A stretch of DNA of 64,000 nt from Absidia repens (Eukaryota > Mucoromycota > Mucoromycetes > Mucorales > Cunninghamellaceae), in NCBI GenBank assembly GCA_002105175.1, contig MCGE01000029.1, positions 454,774 to 518,773 of the forward strand, written 5' to 3'. The notes under the pieces are model-generated. The model did not search any database and had not been told where the DNA came from. It was given only the letters and a program-made list of their open reading frames with translations. This document shows positions 49,193 through 59,223 of this stretch, one piece after another (within the stretch, counting starts at the first letter, position 1; each line of letters begins with the position of its first letter). The position numbers and the translations under genes are program-made.

Positions 49193-51299
49193 TAAAGGCT
49201 ACGATCTTGATCCCAGAAAGGTATGCAATGTCTTGGATTGGCAACGCCCCACATCAGGCAAAGCTGTTCAACAGTTCCTTGGTATTGTCAACTACTTTCG
49301 AGCACATCTTCCCAATGTTGCGGCCATGACTTCGCCATTGGATGCCCTACGCAATGCAGATGCCATTACCGAAAAAGAATGGACGTCAGTACATGAATCC
49401 CATTTTCAATTGATTAAAGAACAACTCCAGTCCAACACTCTTCTACATTTTCCTCATCCTGACTTACCTTTTTACGTTGCTACTGATGCATCAAATTATG
49501 GTATCGGCGCGGCGTTGTATCAGATCGTCAACGACCAAGAGAGATTCATCGGCTACATGGCCAGGTCTTTGTCACCTTCTGAACGCAACTATAGCACCAA
49601 TAAACGGGAGTTGCTGGCCATTGTTTTCGCACTAAAAAAGTTCCATAAGTATCTTTGGGGCACACCCTTCACCCTCTACACTGATCACAGGGCACTTACA
49701 TACATTCATACACAGACCATTGCCTCGCCAATGATGATCAACTGGATGGACACCATTCTGGACTATTCGTTCACCATTATCCACAAACCCGGCGACTTGA
49801 ATATCTTTCCTGACCTCTTATCACGTCTTGCCACACCGTTCAAAGAGCTCCCGGGGGGTAAATGGACACCATCGTATAAAAAGCACATCACGGGTATCAA
49901 GGTAGCCAAAGATAATCCAAACATCAGATCCATACAAGCAATAATGGACGATTACATCACACCACCCGCACCCGAACACAAGATAATCCTACAAAGAATC
50001 CACCTTTTTGGACATTTCGGAGCAGAAGCCATGGTGAAAGCAGTACACAACGAAGGATATCACTGGACAAACCTAACAAAAGATGCATTAAATATAGTAC
50101 GTCAATGCCCTGCCTGTCAAAGATATAACATCGCAAAAAAGGGATACAACCCACTTCGCCCTGTATATGCGTACTTACCAGGCGACCACTGGGCAATCGA
50201 TCTTGCTGGTCCATTCGAAGTATCACAACAAGGAAATACATGGTTATTAGTAATGGTAGATGTATGCACACGCTTCACAATACTGAGAGCATTACCTGAT
50301 AAAAAATCGGATACAATCATCCATACAATCATTCGAGTATTTGGGGACTTCGGCTATCCAAGGATCATCCAATCTGACAACGGTACAGAATTCAAAAACC
50401 AGTTCTTCCAGAAGCTACATACAGCAATGGGAATTGATCGTCGTTTCTCTACACCTTATCATCCACGAGGTAACGGAGTGGCAGAACGGTATGTCCAAAC
50501 AGCAAAAAATATCCTAAAAAAAGAAATAGAAGGCACAAGAAAAGATTGGGATTGGTATGTACCAAATGCACAGTTAGCAATGAATCACAAGGTTTCAAAA
50601 CGCCTTCAAACACCACCCTTTTCTTTAATGTTTGCACGCCACATGAACACACCATATTCACTTACCAAGGATACAACCACCAACAGGCATGAACCCATCA
50701 CGTACGATGAATTAATAAAACGACTTGACTATATGGCCAGTGTTGTATTTCCCGCCATCAAAGAAAGAACGCAGGTCGTAATGGACGCACAAAAAGACAC
50801 ATTCAATAAAACACACAACATCGTTGACTTTCCGATCGGTAGTTTCGTCGTCGCAAAATTACCTACTCGAACAAACAAGTTAGCACCCATATATGACGGG
50901 CCCTTCACAGTCATGCAAAAAACAGCAAACGGTACCTACCTACTAAAAGATATGACTGGTGCATTGGCGTCTAGAAACTACGTCCCATCCGAACTAAAGT
51001 TGATATCACAAGATGAAGCTACATCCAACGACGACATATATGAGATTGAAGCGATTGTTGATCATAAAGGTTCTCCCAACAAACGGGAATACAAAGTAAG
51101 ATGGAAAGGCTATACAGCTGACGATGACGAATGGATAAAGACAAAGGATCTGAATGCGCAAGATGAAATCGATAAATATTGGAAAAGAAGAGAAGCAAGC
51201 AATGAAAATAAAAATTCGCCTACGACTAGAAAACAACAGTCTAAGAGAGCAAATTCAAATTCCGCCACACCTTCCAAAAACAAGCGGCGCAAGGTCTAA
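49143..51299 (+). CDS. RT end-RNase H-integrase-chromodomain (second frame of the gypsy polyprotein)
   Basis: Open from just after the A7 run with no ATG of its own at the junction, so it is the continuation of the upstream frame after a one-base shift. It contains the end of the RT connection (LGIVNYFRAHLPNV), RNase H (ATDASNYGIGAALYQ, TNKRELLAIVFALKKF, YTDHRALTY) and the integrase HHCC finger (HLFGHFGAEA ... CPACQRY). The DDE core (WAIDLAGPF, QSDNGTEFKN, GVAERYVQTAK), a GPF segment (YDGPFTVMQK) and a C-terminal chromodomain (IVDHKGSPNKREYKVRWKGY ... DEWIK) follow, before a basic tail. Chromodomains target such elements to modified histones. Confidence 0.93.
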   Translation, partial: CHWAQTAVYLLGFCVSNKGYDLDPRKVCNVLDWQRPTSGKAVQQFLGIVNYFRAHLPNVAAMTSPLDALRNADAITEKEWTSVHESHFQLIKEQLQSNTLLHFPHPDLPFYVATDASNYGIGAALYQIVNDQERFIGYMARSLSPSERNYSTNKRELLAIVFALKKFHKYLWGTPFTLYTDHRALTYIHTQTIASPMMINWMDTILDYSFTIIHKPGDLNIFPDLLSRLATPFKELPGGKWTPSYKKHITGIKVAKDNPNIRSIQAIMDDYITPPAPEHKIILQRIHLFGHFGAEAMVKAVHNEGYHWTNLTKDALNIVRQCPACQRYNIAKKGYNPLRPVYAYLPGDHWAIDLAGPFEVSQQGNTWLLVMVDVCTRFTILRALPDKKSDTIIHTIIRVFGDFGYPRIIQSDNGTEFKNQFFQKLHTAMGIDRRFSTPYHPRGNGVAERYVQTAKNILKKEIEGTRKDWDWYVPNAQLAMNHKVSKRLQTPPFSLMFARHMNTPYSLTKDTTTNRHEPITYDELIKRLDYMASVVFPAIKERTQVVMDAQKDTFNKTHNIVDFPIGSFVVAKLPTRTNKLAPIYDGPFTVMQKTANGTYLLKDMTGALASRNYVPSELKLISQDEATSNDDIYEIEAIVDHKGSPNKREYKVRWKGYTADDDEWIKTKDLNAQDEIDKYWKRREASNENKNSPTTRKQQSKRANSNSATPSKNKRRKV

Positions 51300-51300
51300 A

Positions 51301-51329
51301 AGAAAAAAAAAAAAAAAAAAAAAAAAAAA
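51301..51329. repeat. A-rich run after pol
   Basis: About 25 uninterrupted A residues between the pol stop and the 3' LTR; a likely assembly-length hotspot. Confidence 0.6.
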
Positions 51330-51453
51330 TCAAATCAACACCCGATTCATGCAAACTACACAAAGCTTCCCAACTATAACCAACAATCCTATATCATCCT
51401 GCAACACAAATACACCTTCTGAACAAACGGTTCTTCAACCTGGAAGGGGATGA

Positions 51454-51751
51454 TGTTGTATTTGTGATACCCAAACCTATTTCCCATCTTTCAAGTTCTT
51501 TATTTATTTATACCCCGCTCCGCATTTCTTTCACTTTGACATTTTGACAGTTACTGCCCTATACCTTATTTTATTCATACTTCATCACCCGCTAAATTAC
51601 TTCCCCAACATCACTTCAGATTATCCCAATTTGTAACCATTTCACTATGACTCACTTAGCTATAGAAAAAGATATAAATATGACATGTTTGAATATTAAA
51701 TAAAAAGAGTAACCAATTGTATCACTTATTCGTACCTTCGCGTTTATTTCA
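51454..51751 (+). repeat. 3' LTR of the gypsy element
   Basis: 298 bp, same sequence as the 5' LTR as far as read, preceded directly by the polypurine tract and followed by the CATAC duplication. Confidence 0.92.
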
Positions 51752-51761
51752 CATACTACTA

Positions 51762-52409
51762 GGTTGAAAGTCAAAATAGGCACTCCATAGTAATTAGAAA
51801 TCCAAATTAGTAGACGGAGAATGGGTTTATCCGGCCGAGAGTGGTACCAATCGACGCGCAATTGTTTATAGTATGTTACACATAAGTTTAAGATTCATCG
51901 GCCGACATTTTTCGTAAATCGAAAAGTGGCTTTAAATGTCTAACTTTATACGTGGTTTAGATACAGAGACGTACGTTACACCAATCGAAAGTGCTTGTAA
52001 AACTACATATTCTGATGTAGTTTCAAAGTTATTCGAGTTGAATTAACAAATTTATGACTTTATCTCTGGAAAATGAGAAAATGACAATTCAGGTTTCATT
52101 ATTTTTTTTTACTGATTTCAGATTTATTGAAAAATTAAAGATGTCGGAACGGGTTCCAAATTTCAGGAACAAACGTCCGTGCGCAGATCGACACAGGGAA
52201 CACAAATAGATTGTCATCAGGGTCTGCAATCGTCATTTAAGCCATTTTTCGATTTACGAAAAATGTCGGCCGATGAATCTTAAACTTATGTGTAACATAC
52301 TCTAAACAATTGCGCGTCGATCGGTACCACTCTCGGCCGGATAAACCCATTCTCCGTGTACTAATTTGGAATTCAAATTACTATGGAGTGTCTATTTTGA
52401 CTTTCAACC
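51762..52409. mobile_element. Non-autonomous element with 169-bp terminal inverted repeats
   Basis: Left arm 51762-51930 (GGTTGAAAGTCAAAATAGGC ... CGAAAAGTGGC) and right arm 52241-52409 are inverted copies with only a few mismatches. The 310-bp centre (51931-52240) has no open frame. Inserted 10 bp from the gypsy 3' LTR. The target duplication is not evident, so the superfamily (MULE-like, foldback or other) stays open. Confidence 0.85.
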
Positions 52410-52464
52410 CCAAAATCAGTAGGTTTAACTAACCAAAAGGCCTGAAGAACGAATGATGTATAAA

Positions 52465-52970
52465 AAAGGGATCTCTACGATGGATCTGTAAGAGGGATTT
52501 CTAAGAGGGATTTCTAAGAGGGATTTCTATGAGGGATTTCTGTGAGGGATTTCTGTGAGGGATTTGCAAACTTTTAACGACGTTTAGACACACATCATTG
52601 AAGTAAAGACATGTTTTATTGAAGCAAAGACAAATTTTATGGAAGCAGAGACATATTTTATTGAAGAAAAGAGACATACTAAGTTAATCAAGACATTGGC
52701 CAAGATCCTAGAATCAAAATGAAAGGGTTTCCCCATGCATCCTGTAATCGCTAATCTCAACAACCCTTTTAAACTAGTCCTAACAGAAAGCCAAAGCCAC
52801 CACCTCCACAACGAGTAAAAAACAGTGACAAAAAAATGAATTTTGTTTAAAAAAAATGGAAAGAAAGAGAAAGAGAGAGAGAAAATGAGGGATGCCGCCC
52901 CAAAAATAATTCAGGCGGATCGGGCTTTGATTATCAATCCCGTCACAAAAAATCGGGAGGGCTACCAACA
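52465..52970 (-). repeat. Dispersed hairpin repeat, copy 13, with tandem GAGGGATTTCT words
   Basis: Reverse orientation. 52480-52570 holds about six tandem copies of a 16-nt TAAGAGGGATTTCTAA-type unit, tail modules with TTTTATTGAAG words follow, core 52700-52790 (AGTTTAAAAGGGTTGTT and GGGGAAACCCTTTC), and the GGCGGATCGGGCTTTGA head at about 52913. Confidence 0.7.
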
Positions 52971-53860
52971 AACAAAAGCAAAGTCGGGAAAGTCTACAGT
53001 CGTAATAAAAATCCCCTATTGTATGCTTCAGTATTGCTTACAACATTATAGCATATAGAACCATTTACCGTACTAAATTGGTTTGGAAAATAAATCACCA
53101 CAGTATAGGGATACACTACCGAACAGGAATAGTATGTAGAAAAGATTACCACAGTATAGTGGTATGTTCATTAGTATGCAGATTAGTCTACCACAGTAGA
53201 ATAGCTTTGACACCCATTATTCATTGCAAAATAAAAAAAACTTTTATTGAATCATGATACGTAGTCAAGACTATACTAAAGGAAAGAAAATCTAAGAACT
53301 AGTCTACAAGCAATATGGGTCTCGAAAAGGGATAGCCAAACTTCTAATGACCTTGAACCACACATCATGGAGCCAAACATAGGGATCTGCAAACTTCTAA
53401 TGACTTTGAAACACACCCATCTAAAACTGCTAATCAACTTTAAGCACATCCTATTTTTTAACCAAACTCTCATTTTTCAAAACGAAGACATGTCTGCTTT
53501 CCGGAACCGCTGCTAATCGGCTATTTTGCGCACTGCAATCTTGCTATTTTTGTCACTCAAACAAAACGGGAAATTTGGACACACAACTAATTGCTATTTT
53601 CGACACACACACAACACACAACACACAAATTGCCATTTTCCGCATTATACCCTCTTCCCACATTATCACTTCATATCGGCCGCTCTTTTACACACTACAA
53701 TACCCCACCTTCTTTATTTACTCCACACAATCTCTAAACTAAACCCATCATCTCCATCCTCAACCCATCCTTCATTCATGAGTAAACTTTTTTTTATTGA
53801 AACAGATTACACTTCTGCATCTCTAAACTAAAACCATCGCCTGATCACTTGGAGATCTGA
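52971..53860. repeat. Minisatellite and tail modules, gene-free
   Basis: CTACCACAGTAGAATAGC-type minisatellite in reverse (53090-53215), TTTATTGAATCATGATACG 3' module (53242), then CACACAAC-rich sequence (53575-53630). Nothing coding. Confidence 0.5.
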
Positions 53861-53990
53861 TAAAGCCATTCCGTGAAAAAAAGAAGATGGAGATCCAAAA
53901 AAGGAGGGATCCCTGCTGACTTAAAAAAAGGTTCCTGCTGTCTATCAAAAAAAAGGTTCCTGCTGTCTATCAAAATAAGGGGTTTCTGCT
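53861..53990. repeat. Poly-T/GATAGACAGCAGGAACC minisatellite, block 1
   Basis: Here in reverse (TTCCTGCTGTCTATCAAAAAAA). Interrupted at 53991 by a solo LTR inside the CTGCT word. Confidence 0.7.
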
Positions 53991-54341
53991 TGTTGTATTT
54001 TGCACATGAATGTAGCAATGAAATAAAATAAAGTGTGACATTGATGTAAATCATGCACAATGTAAATGAAATAAAAATAAATTTAAATACAGCGCTACAA
54101 TGCAAGGGCTCAGATCATATATGGGTGTCATGATCTGATTTCACTTTTCATGTCTTTGAAAAAGAAACCCATTTATTATATCAAACCGTAGTAGTAGTTA
54201 AACTGTTTCATATCATAATCACATCATTATAAAAAGATGCTTGATTTATATCAAATAAAGGTTATCAACATTCTCATCTTATTTTTGTTTTTTTTTTATT
54301 TTACTTTTATTTTATTTTATAAAACTACCTAAACTACAACA
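53991..54341. mobile_element. Solo LTR, family D, copy 2 (inverted)
   Basis: 351 bp, TGTTGTATTTTGCAC ... CTAAACTACAACA, reverse complement of 40998-41344; target duplication CTGCT at 53986-53990 and 54342-54346. Confidence 0.87.
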
Positions 54342-54365
54342 CTGCTATCTTTCAAAAAAAAAAGA

Positions 54366-54690
54366 TTACTCATCACTGTCGTATCTGTCATCCTCTATAT
54401 TTACATTATAAATCAATGTATCAAATATAGCAAATGTCAGACTCAGATCAGCACTAACTGTCATATTCAATCCCGATCTGTCAGTACACCAATAATCATT
54501 CAATCATCTAATCACAGTCCAATGATTTATACCCTCATCTTTATCTTATCCAATAATATATTAGTAGTAGAAATTTATTATTTCAACAACCGCTTCCCCA
54601 ATTTTATTATAAAAGCCTTCCATCATTTTACTGAAATAAAAATATAACTTTGTCTCACTTATTTTGACTTATCATCTACTACACCAACAT
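54366..54690. repeat. Second copy of a dispersed repeat also seen at 38690-38990
   Basis: Inverted relative to the first copy; ends look LTR-like (TGTCGTATCTGTC ... AACATTACA) but no matching target duplication was found. It sits inside the poly-T minisatellite. Confidence 0.5.
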
Positions 54691-54966
54691 TACAACTTTT
54701 TTTTTTTTTTTTTTTTTGATAGATAGCAGGAACCCTCTTTTTGTTTGATAGATAGCAGGAATCTTCTTTTTTTTTTGAAATATAGCGGGAACCCCCCTTT
54801 TTTTGATAGACCACAGGAACCCCCTTTTTTTTATGATAGACTGCAGAAGCTCTTCTTTTTTGATAGACAGCAGGAATCCTTTTTTTTGGATAGACAGCAG
54901 GAATCCTTTTTTTTTTTTTTTGATAGACTGCAGGAATCCTTTTTTTTTTTTTTGATAGACCACAGG
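54691..54966. repeat. Poly-T minisatellite, block 2
   Basis: About nine units of T(7-24) + GATAGAYAGCAGGAAYC. The minus strand gives spurious open frames with the repeated text IPAVYQKKK, an artefact of the unit. Confidence 0.75.
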
Positions 54967-55716
54967 TGTCAGGTTTTAAAATTGGAAAAAGTTTAGAGTA
55001 CTTGCACCTATAGTGGTAGGTATGCACGTCAGGGGAAAATGGTCAGAAAGGGTGATTAGAACAATGTAGATTAGCATGACTATTCTTGAATGGGCTTACA
55101 ATAATAAAGAACAGTAGAAGTGTGTATATATAGTAATGGAGAGGACTAGGCGTGACTAGATATTAAAATACTAAAGTATACAATTAGACAAATGTATTAT
55201 GCAATGAGCATACAGTAATGCCGAAGGACACAGCGGAGATCAGATTACATTTTAGGAGCCAGACAATTAGGTTCAACAATGGATGACGGGACAACCAAAA
55301 ATAATGTCTGATGAGGACAAGGAATTATATAGCGTGATATATAAAAAGGAACACTGGAAAGATAAGTGGATCTTTGATAGTAGTGTTTGATTTGTTTATA
55401 AAAATAAAACAGTGATATTTGAACGTTGGTAATTGAATGATAATTGAATGTCTTTTTATTGGATTTGATTTGATTCATCTTTTTATATTACATCGGTGGA
55501 ATGTTCCGATTGGGGAAGGTGGTAGTAAAAAGATGAATAGGAAGGAAAATGCTAATAGTGATAAGGTTGGAGTAGTAGAGGATGTTAGGGGATATATAAG
55601 AGAGTGGTGGAAGGAATGTGGTGGGAAGTAGAATAAAATAGTTACGGCAGTAAACTATGATCATTATATATAAAAATTAAATAGTAAAATATGAGTAGCA
55701 AAATATGATCATTACA
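54967..55716. mobile_element. Solo LTR, family E, copy 2 (750 bp)
   Basis: TGTCAGGTTTTAAAA ... ATGATCATTACA, target duplication ACAGG at 54962-54966 and 55717-55721, inserted in the poly-T minisatellite. Same internal inverted repeat as copy 1. Confidence 0.87.
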
Positions 55717-55774
55717 ACAGGAATCCTTTTTTTTTTTTGATAGACAGCTGGAGCCCCTTTTTTTGATCTCCCTC

Positions 55775-55805
<31 letters not shown>

Positions 55806-56205
55806 CGGAATGCCTTCTTCAGATCTCCAAGGGTTCAGGCGATCGTTTAGTTTAGGGATCAGAAGTGTAGTAATGTTTCAATAAAAAGAAAAGTTTATTC
55901 ATGAATGAGGAATGAGGGTACCTTTTTTTTGACGGGGCAGGTGGTTTTTTGTAAGTCAGCAGGAATCTTTTTTCTCGATAGACCACAGGAACCTTTTCTT
56001 TTTTTGATAGACAGCTGGAAACCTTTTTTTTTTTTTTGATAAACAGCAGGTAGTCTTTTTTTTTTTGAAGGATAGCAGGAACCTTTTTTTTTTTTTTTTT
56101 TTGATAGACCACAGGAACCCCTTTTTTTTTTTTGAAAGACTGCAGGTACCTTTTTTTTTGGATAGATAGAAGGAACCTCCTTTTTTTTTGAAAGATAGCA
56201 GTGTT
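55717..56205. repeat. Poly-T minisatellite, block 3
   Basis: Continuation of block 2 after the LTR. Units at 55717-55760 and 55960-56200 are separated by a roughly 200-nt unique spacer (ACGGAATGCCTTCTTCAGATC ... TTCATGAATGAGGAATGAGG) that recurs at 60165-60285. Confidence 0.7.
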
Positions 56206-56525
56206 GTATTATTAAATGGAATAGGACTTATTATCAAGTATTGTGAAACTTTTGGACGATTCTTTATTTTTATTGAAATGTATTGTCTTAATTATACTGA
56301 TGTGAAGGTACATGGGCATGTAAAAATAGGGGTGATGAATATGATAGGAATTTGTGTAGTGGGTGATTCGAGGTCTGAATTACATATTGTGGAATGATCG
56401 CATGTGCATGAACTAAGGTATAGGAATAAGTGAATGGATAAATATGAATACTGTATATACTGTACTGTATATATATGAAAAGATACGTATATGGTAGATG
56501 GAATGAAAGGTGAATGTGTTGGTAT
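56206..56525. other. Gene-free stretch
   Basis: AT-rich, includes a TACTGTATATACTGTACTG word (56447-56475). No gene. Confidence 0.35.
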
Positions 56526-56846
56526 TGAAATGGTTGTAATATTAAAAAGACGAGAGTAAAAATAAGTGATACAATTGATATAGTTTTTATTTAATTGATA
56601 AAATGTCAAGTCTTTTTATAATAAAATGAAGATATTTGTGGCTGTGGATGAGAGCTTGATAATGGAATATTTGAGACTATGGATAATTGAAGGCTGTGTG
56701 CTATCTGATGTGTTGAATGACAAGTGTGAGAATAAGTGGGGAATTCAGGGGGAAAAATAGAATGAAGAGATAAGGCGGATATACAAATGATGATGGTATA
56801 GATATTTTGATGTACATATTGCGAATCAGAAACCAGGAATACGATA
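56526..56846. mobile_element. Solo LTR, family B, copy 2
   Basis: 321 bp, TGAAATGGTTGTAAT ... AATACGATA (end mutated from CA to TA), target duplication GGTAT at 56521-56525 and 56847-56851. Confidence 0.82.
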
Positions 56847-57049
56847 GGTATACAACAGAGTCGACGTTTTTTTTGTCAATCATAGGATCTCATACTCAAG
56901 TGGAAGCGTGGGAACAGACTATTCTAGAGTGGAGGTCCTCTTGTGCTTCTGTGCCCAAAATAGTCATTCCCTGTTCCGGAAACCAGACATGTGCTGATGG
57001 AGTAGGATATTCTATTTCTGTCTAGCGCTCTTTCTGGTATCCCGTTTTG

Positions 57050-57700
57050 GCAGTGTTTTTAACTTGTTGCGGAGCTGGTGTTAGGATTAGTTTAGAAGGG
57101 TTTCAGAAAAGTGATGACGGCTTTCATTTTGATTCCAGGATCTTGGGGCTTTCTCTTTTCTTCAATAAAACATAGAGTACAATGCCTTTGGTTCAAAACT
57201 ACCATGTCTTTGTTTTGAAAAATGTGTGTTTGCTTCATTGCTATGTGTTTAAACTTCATTAGCAGTTTGCAGATCCCTAAGTTTGCTTCAATGATGTGTG
57301 TTTCAAGGTCATTTGAAGTTTGCAGATCCCTTTTGGAGATCCCTTTATCTTTTAGCGTAGCACCTCACTCTACTTTCACATTTTCTTTCATTTAGTATAG
57401 TCTTGACTACGTATCATGATTCAATAAAAGTTTTTTTATTTTGCAATGAACATTGGATGACAAAGCTATTCTACTGTGGTAGACTAATCTGCATGCTAAT
57501 GTACATACTATTATACTGTGAAAATCTGTTCTACGTACTATTCCTGTTCGGTAGTCTATCCCTATACTGTGGTGATTTATTTTCCAAACCAATTTAGTAC
57601 GGTAAATGGTTCTATATGCTATAATGTTGTAAGCAGTACTGAAGCATACAGTAGGGGCTTTTTATTACGGCTGTAGGCTTTCCCGACTTTGCTTTTGTTT
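57050..57700 (+). repeat. Dispersed hairpin repeat, copy 14 (core deleted)
   Basis: Keeps TAGTTTAGAAGGGTTTC but lacks the GGGGAAACCC arm (jumps to GGCTTTCATTTTGATTCC, 57118-57136). Tail CAATAAAA words, the CAATAAAAG 3' module (57421) and the minisatellite (57460-57600) follow. Confidence 0.65.
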
Positions 57701-58440
57701 GTTGACGGCCCTCCAGATTTTTTTGTGACAGGATTGAAAATCAAAGCCCGCTCAGCCTGAATTATTTTTTAAGCGGCAACCCCTATTTTCTCTCTCTTTT
57801 TCTTTCTTTCTGTTTTTTTTTTAATGAAAAATTAATTTTTGGTCACGGTTTTTGGCTCGTTGTGGACCTGGTGGCGTTGGCTTTCTGTTAGGACTAGTTT
57901 AGAAGGGTTTTTAGAAAAGGGATAACAAGATGCATGGGGAAACCCTTTCATTTTGATTCTAGGATTTTGGGGTTGTAGTGATTAGCTTAGTATATCTCTT
58001 TTCTTCAATAAAATATGTCTCTGCTTCAATAAAATTTGTCTTTGCTCCAATAAAACCTGTCTTTCTTCAATGATGTGTGTTTAAACGTCATTAAAAGTTT
58101 ACAGATCCCACTTAGAGATCCCTCTTAGAAATCCCTCTTAGTGTTCCATCGTAGAGATCCCTTTTTTATACATCATTCCTTCTTCAGGCTTTTTGGTTTT
58201 GGCTCAAATAAACCAGACTTTTTTGGGTGGTTGTTTTTTTTGGGGAGAGGCAAAGTTTTATTTTGTTTTGTCTTGTTTTTTTTTTGGAAAAGGAACTATT
58301 GTAGCTCTTTTTTTTCACGACATCCCTCAAGATCCCTCGACTTCTCCCGAGATCCCTTCATTCCCCTCCATTTAGTTTAGTGACTTAAGTTTAGCGATGT
58401 TTTAATAAAAAAAGGTTTTATTCATGCATGAAGAATAAGG
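57701..58440 (+). repeat. Dispersed hairpin repeat, copy 15 (best subtelomeric copy)
   Basis: Head AAAGCCCGCTCAGCCTGAAT (57742), CT tract (57790-57815), GGACCTGGTGGCG, core 57886-57970 with complete arms, four CAATAAAA-type tail words (58006-58060), and GATCCC/AAATCCC tandem words (58090-58160). Confidence 0.7.
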
Positions 58441-58708
58441 TATGCTGAAGTCTAATGTATACTATTCTACAGAACCAAGGTTGAATGATGAGGATTGTAG
58501 TGATGAGGAGGAAAGCAAAAAGGAGAGAGAAAAACTGCAATGGTAGAAATGGTCTTGAAAGTACTTTGTATCATTTTATCGATATAAAATTTTATTCAGA
58601 CAATTTTCATAGTATATTTCATGGTTACAAACTTAGAACTCGTTAAAAAAGAATAATTAATATTCCCCAAAGGCTATCGAAATTGGTGAATCGAGTGCAA
58701 TGGTGAAT
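58441..58708. other. Gene-free stretch
   Basis: AT-rich, nothing recognised. Confidence 0.3.
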
Positions 58709-58926
58709 ACTGTCGTGTTCCTAGTTCCTGATTAGCAATATATATCAAAGTATCTATACCGTCATCATTTGTGTATCCGCTTTATCACTTCATTCTATTT
58801 TTACCATTGAATCTTCCACTTATTCTCACACGTCATTTTACACATCAGATTACACACAGCCTTAAATATACTATTACAGTATCAAGCTCACACCCGCAGC
58901 CTCAAATATACTATTTGTCGTATTTG
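58709..58926. mobile_element. Truncated family B LTR (inverted)
   Basis: Starts TGTCGTGTTCCTAGTTCC, diverged reverse complement of the family B right end. It breaks off after about 160 bp into a duplicated CCTCAAATATACTATT word, directly against the gypsy solo LTR. Confidence 0.6.
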
Positions 58927-59223
58927 TGTTGTATTTGTGATACCCAAACTTATTTCCCATCTTCCACATCTTTATTTATTAATACCCCGCTCCGCATTTC
59001 TTTCACTTTGACATTTTGACAGGTACTACCCTATACCTTGTTTTATTCATACTTCATCACCCGCTAAATTACTTCCCCAACATCACTTCAGATTATCCCA
59101 ATTTGTAACCATTTCAATATGACTCACTTAGCTATAGAAAAAGATATAAATATGACATGTTTGAATATTAAATAAAAAGAGTAACCAATTGTATCACTTA
59201 TTCGTACCTTTGCGTTTATTTCA
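58927..59223 (+). mobile_element. Solo gypsy LTR, degenerate
   Basis: 297 bp, about ten differences from the LTRs of the complete element at 46306-51751. Flanks ATTTG and GGAAC do not match, so it arose by recombination between different insertions or its flank was rearranged. Confidence 0.85.

Larger units (their letters stand above)
46306..51751 (+). mobile_element. Ty3/gypsy chromovirus, complete, recently inserted
   Basis: 5446-bp element with 298-bp LTRs at 46306-46603 and 51454-51751 that appear identical by eye. LTR ends are TGTTG...TTTCA and the target duplication is CATAC (46301-46305 and 51752-51756). Order of domains: Gag, zinc-knuckle-like region, protease, reverse transcriptase, RNase H, integrase, chromodomain, as in chromoviruses. 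Polypurine tract GGAAGGGGATGA at 51442-51453. One frameshift separates two open frames. Confidence 0.95.

Noticed and set aside
54659..56237. Open frames with repeated IPAVYQKKK-like text on the minus strand
   Set aside because: They are translations of the poly-T/GATAGACAGCAGG minisatellite; all frames give similar text and there is no start, splice or family support.
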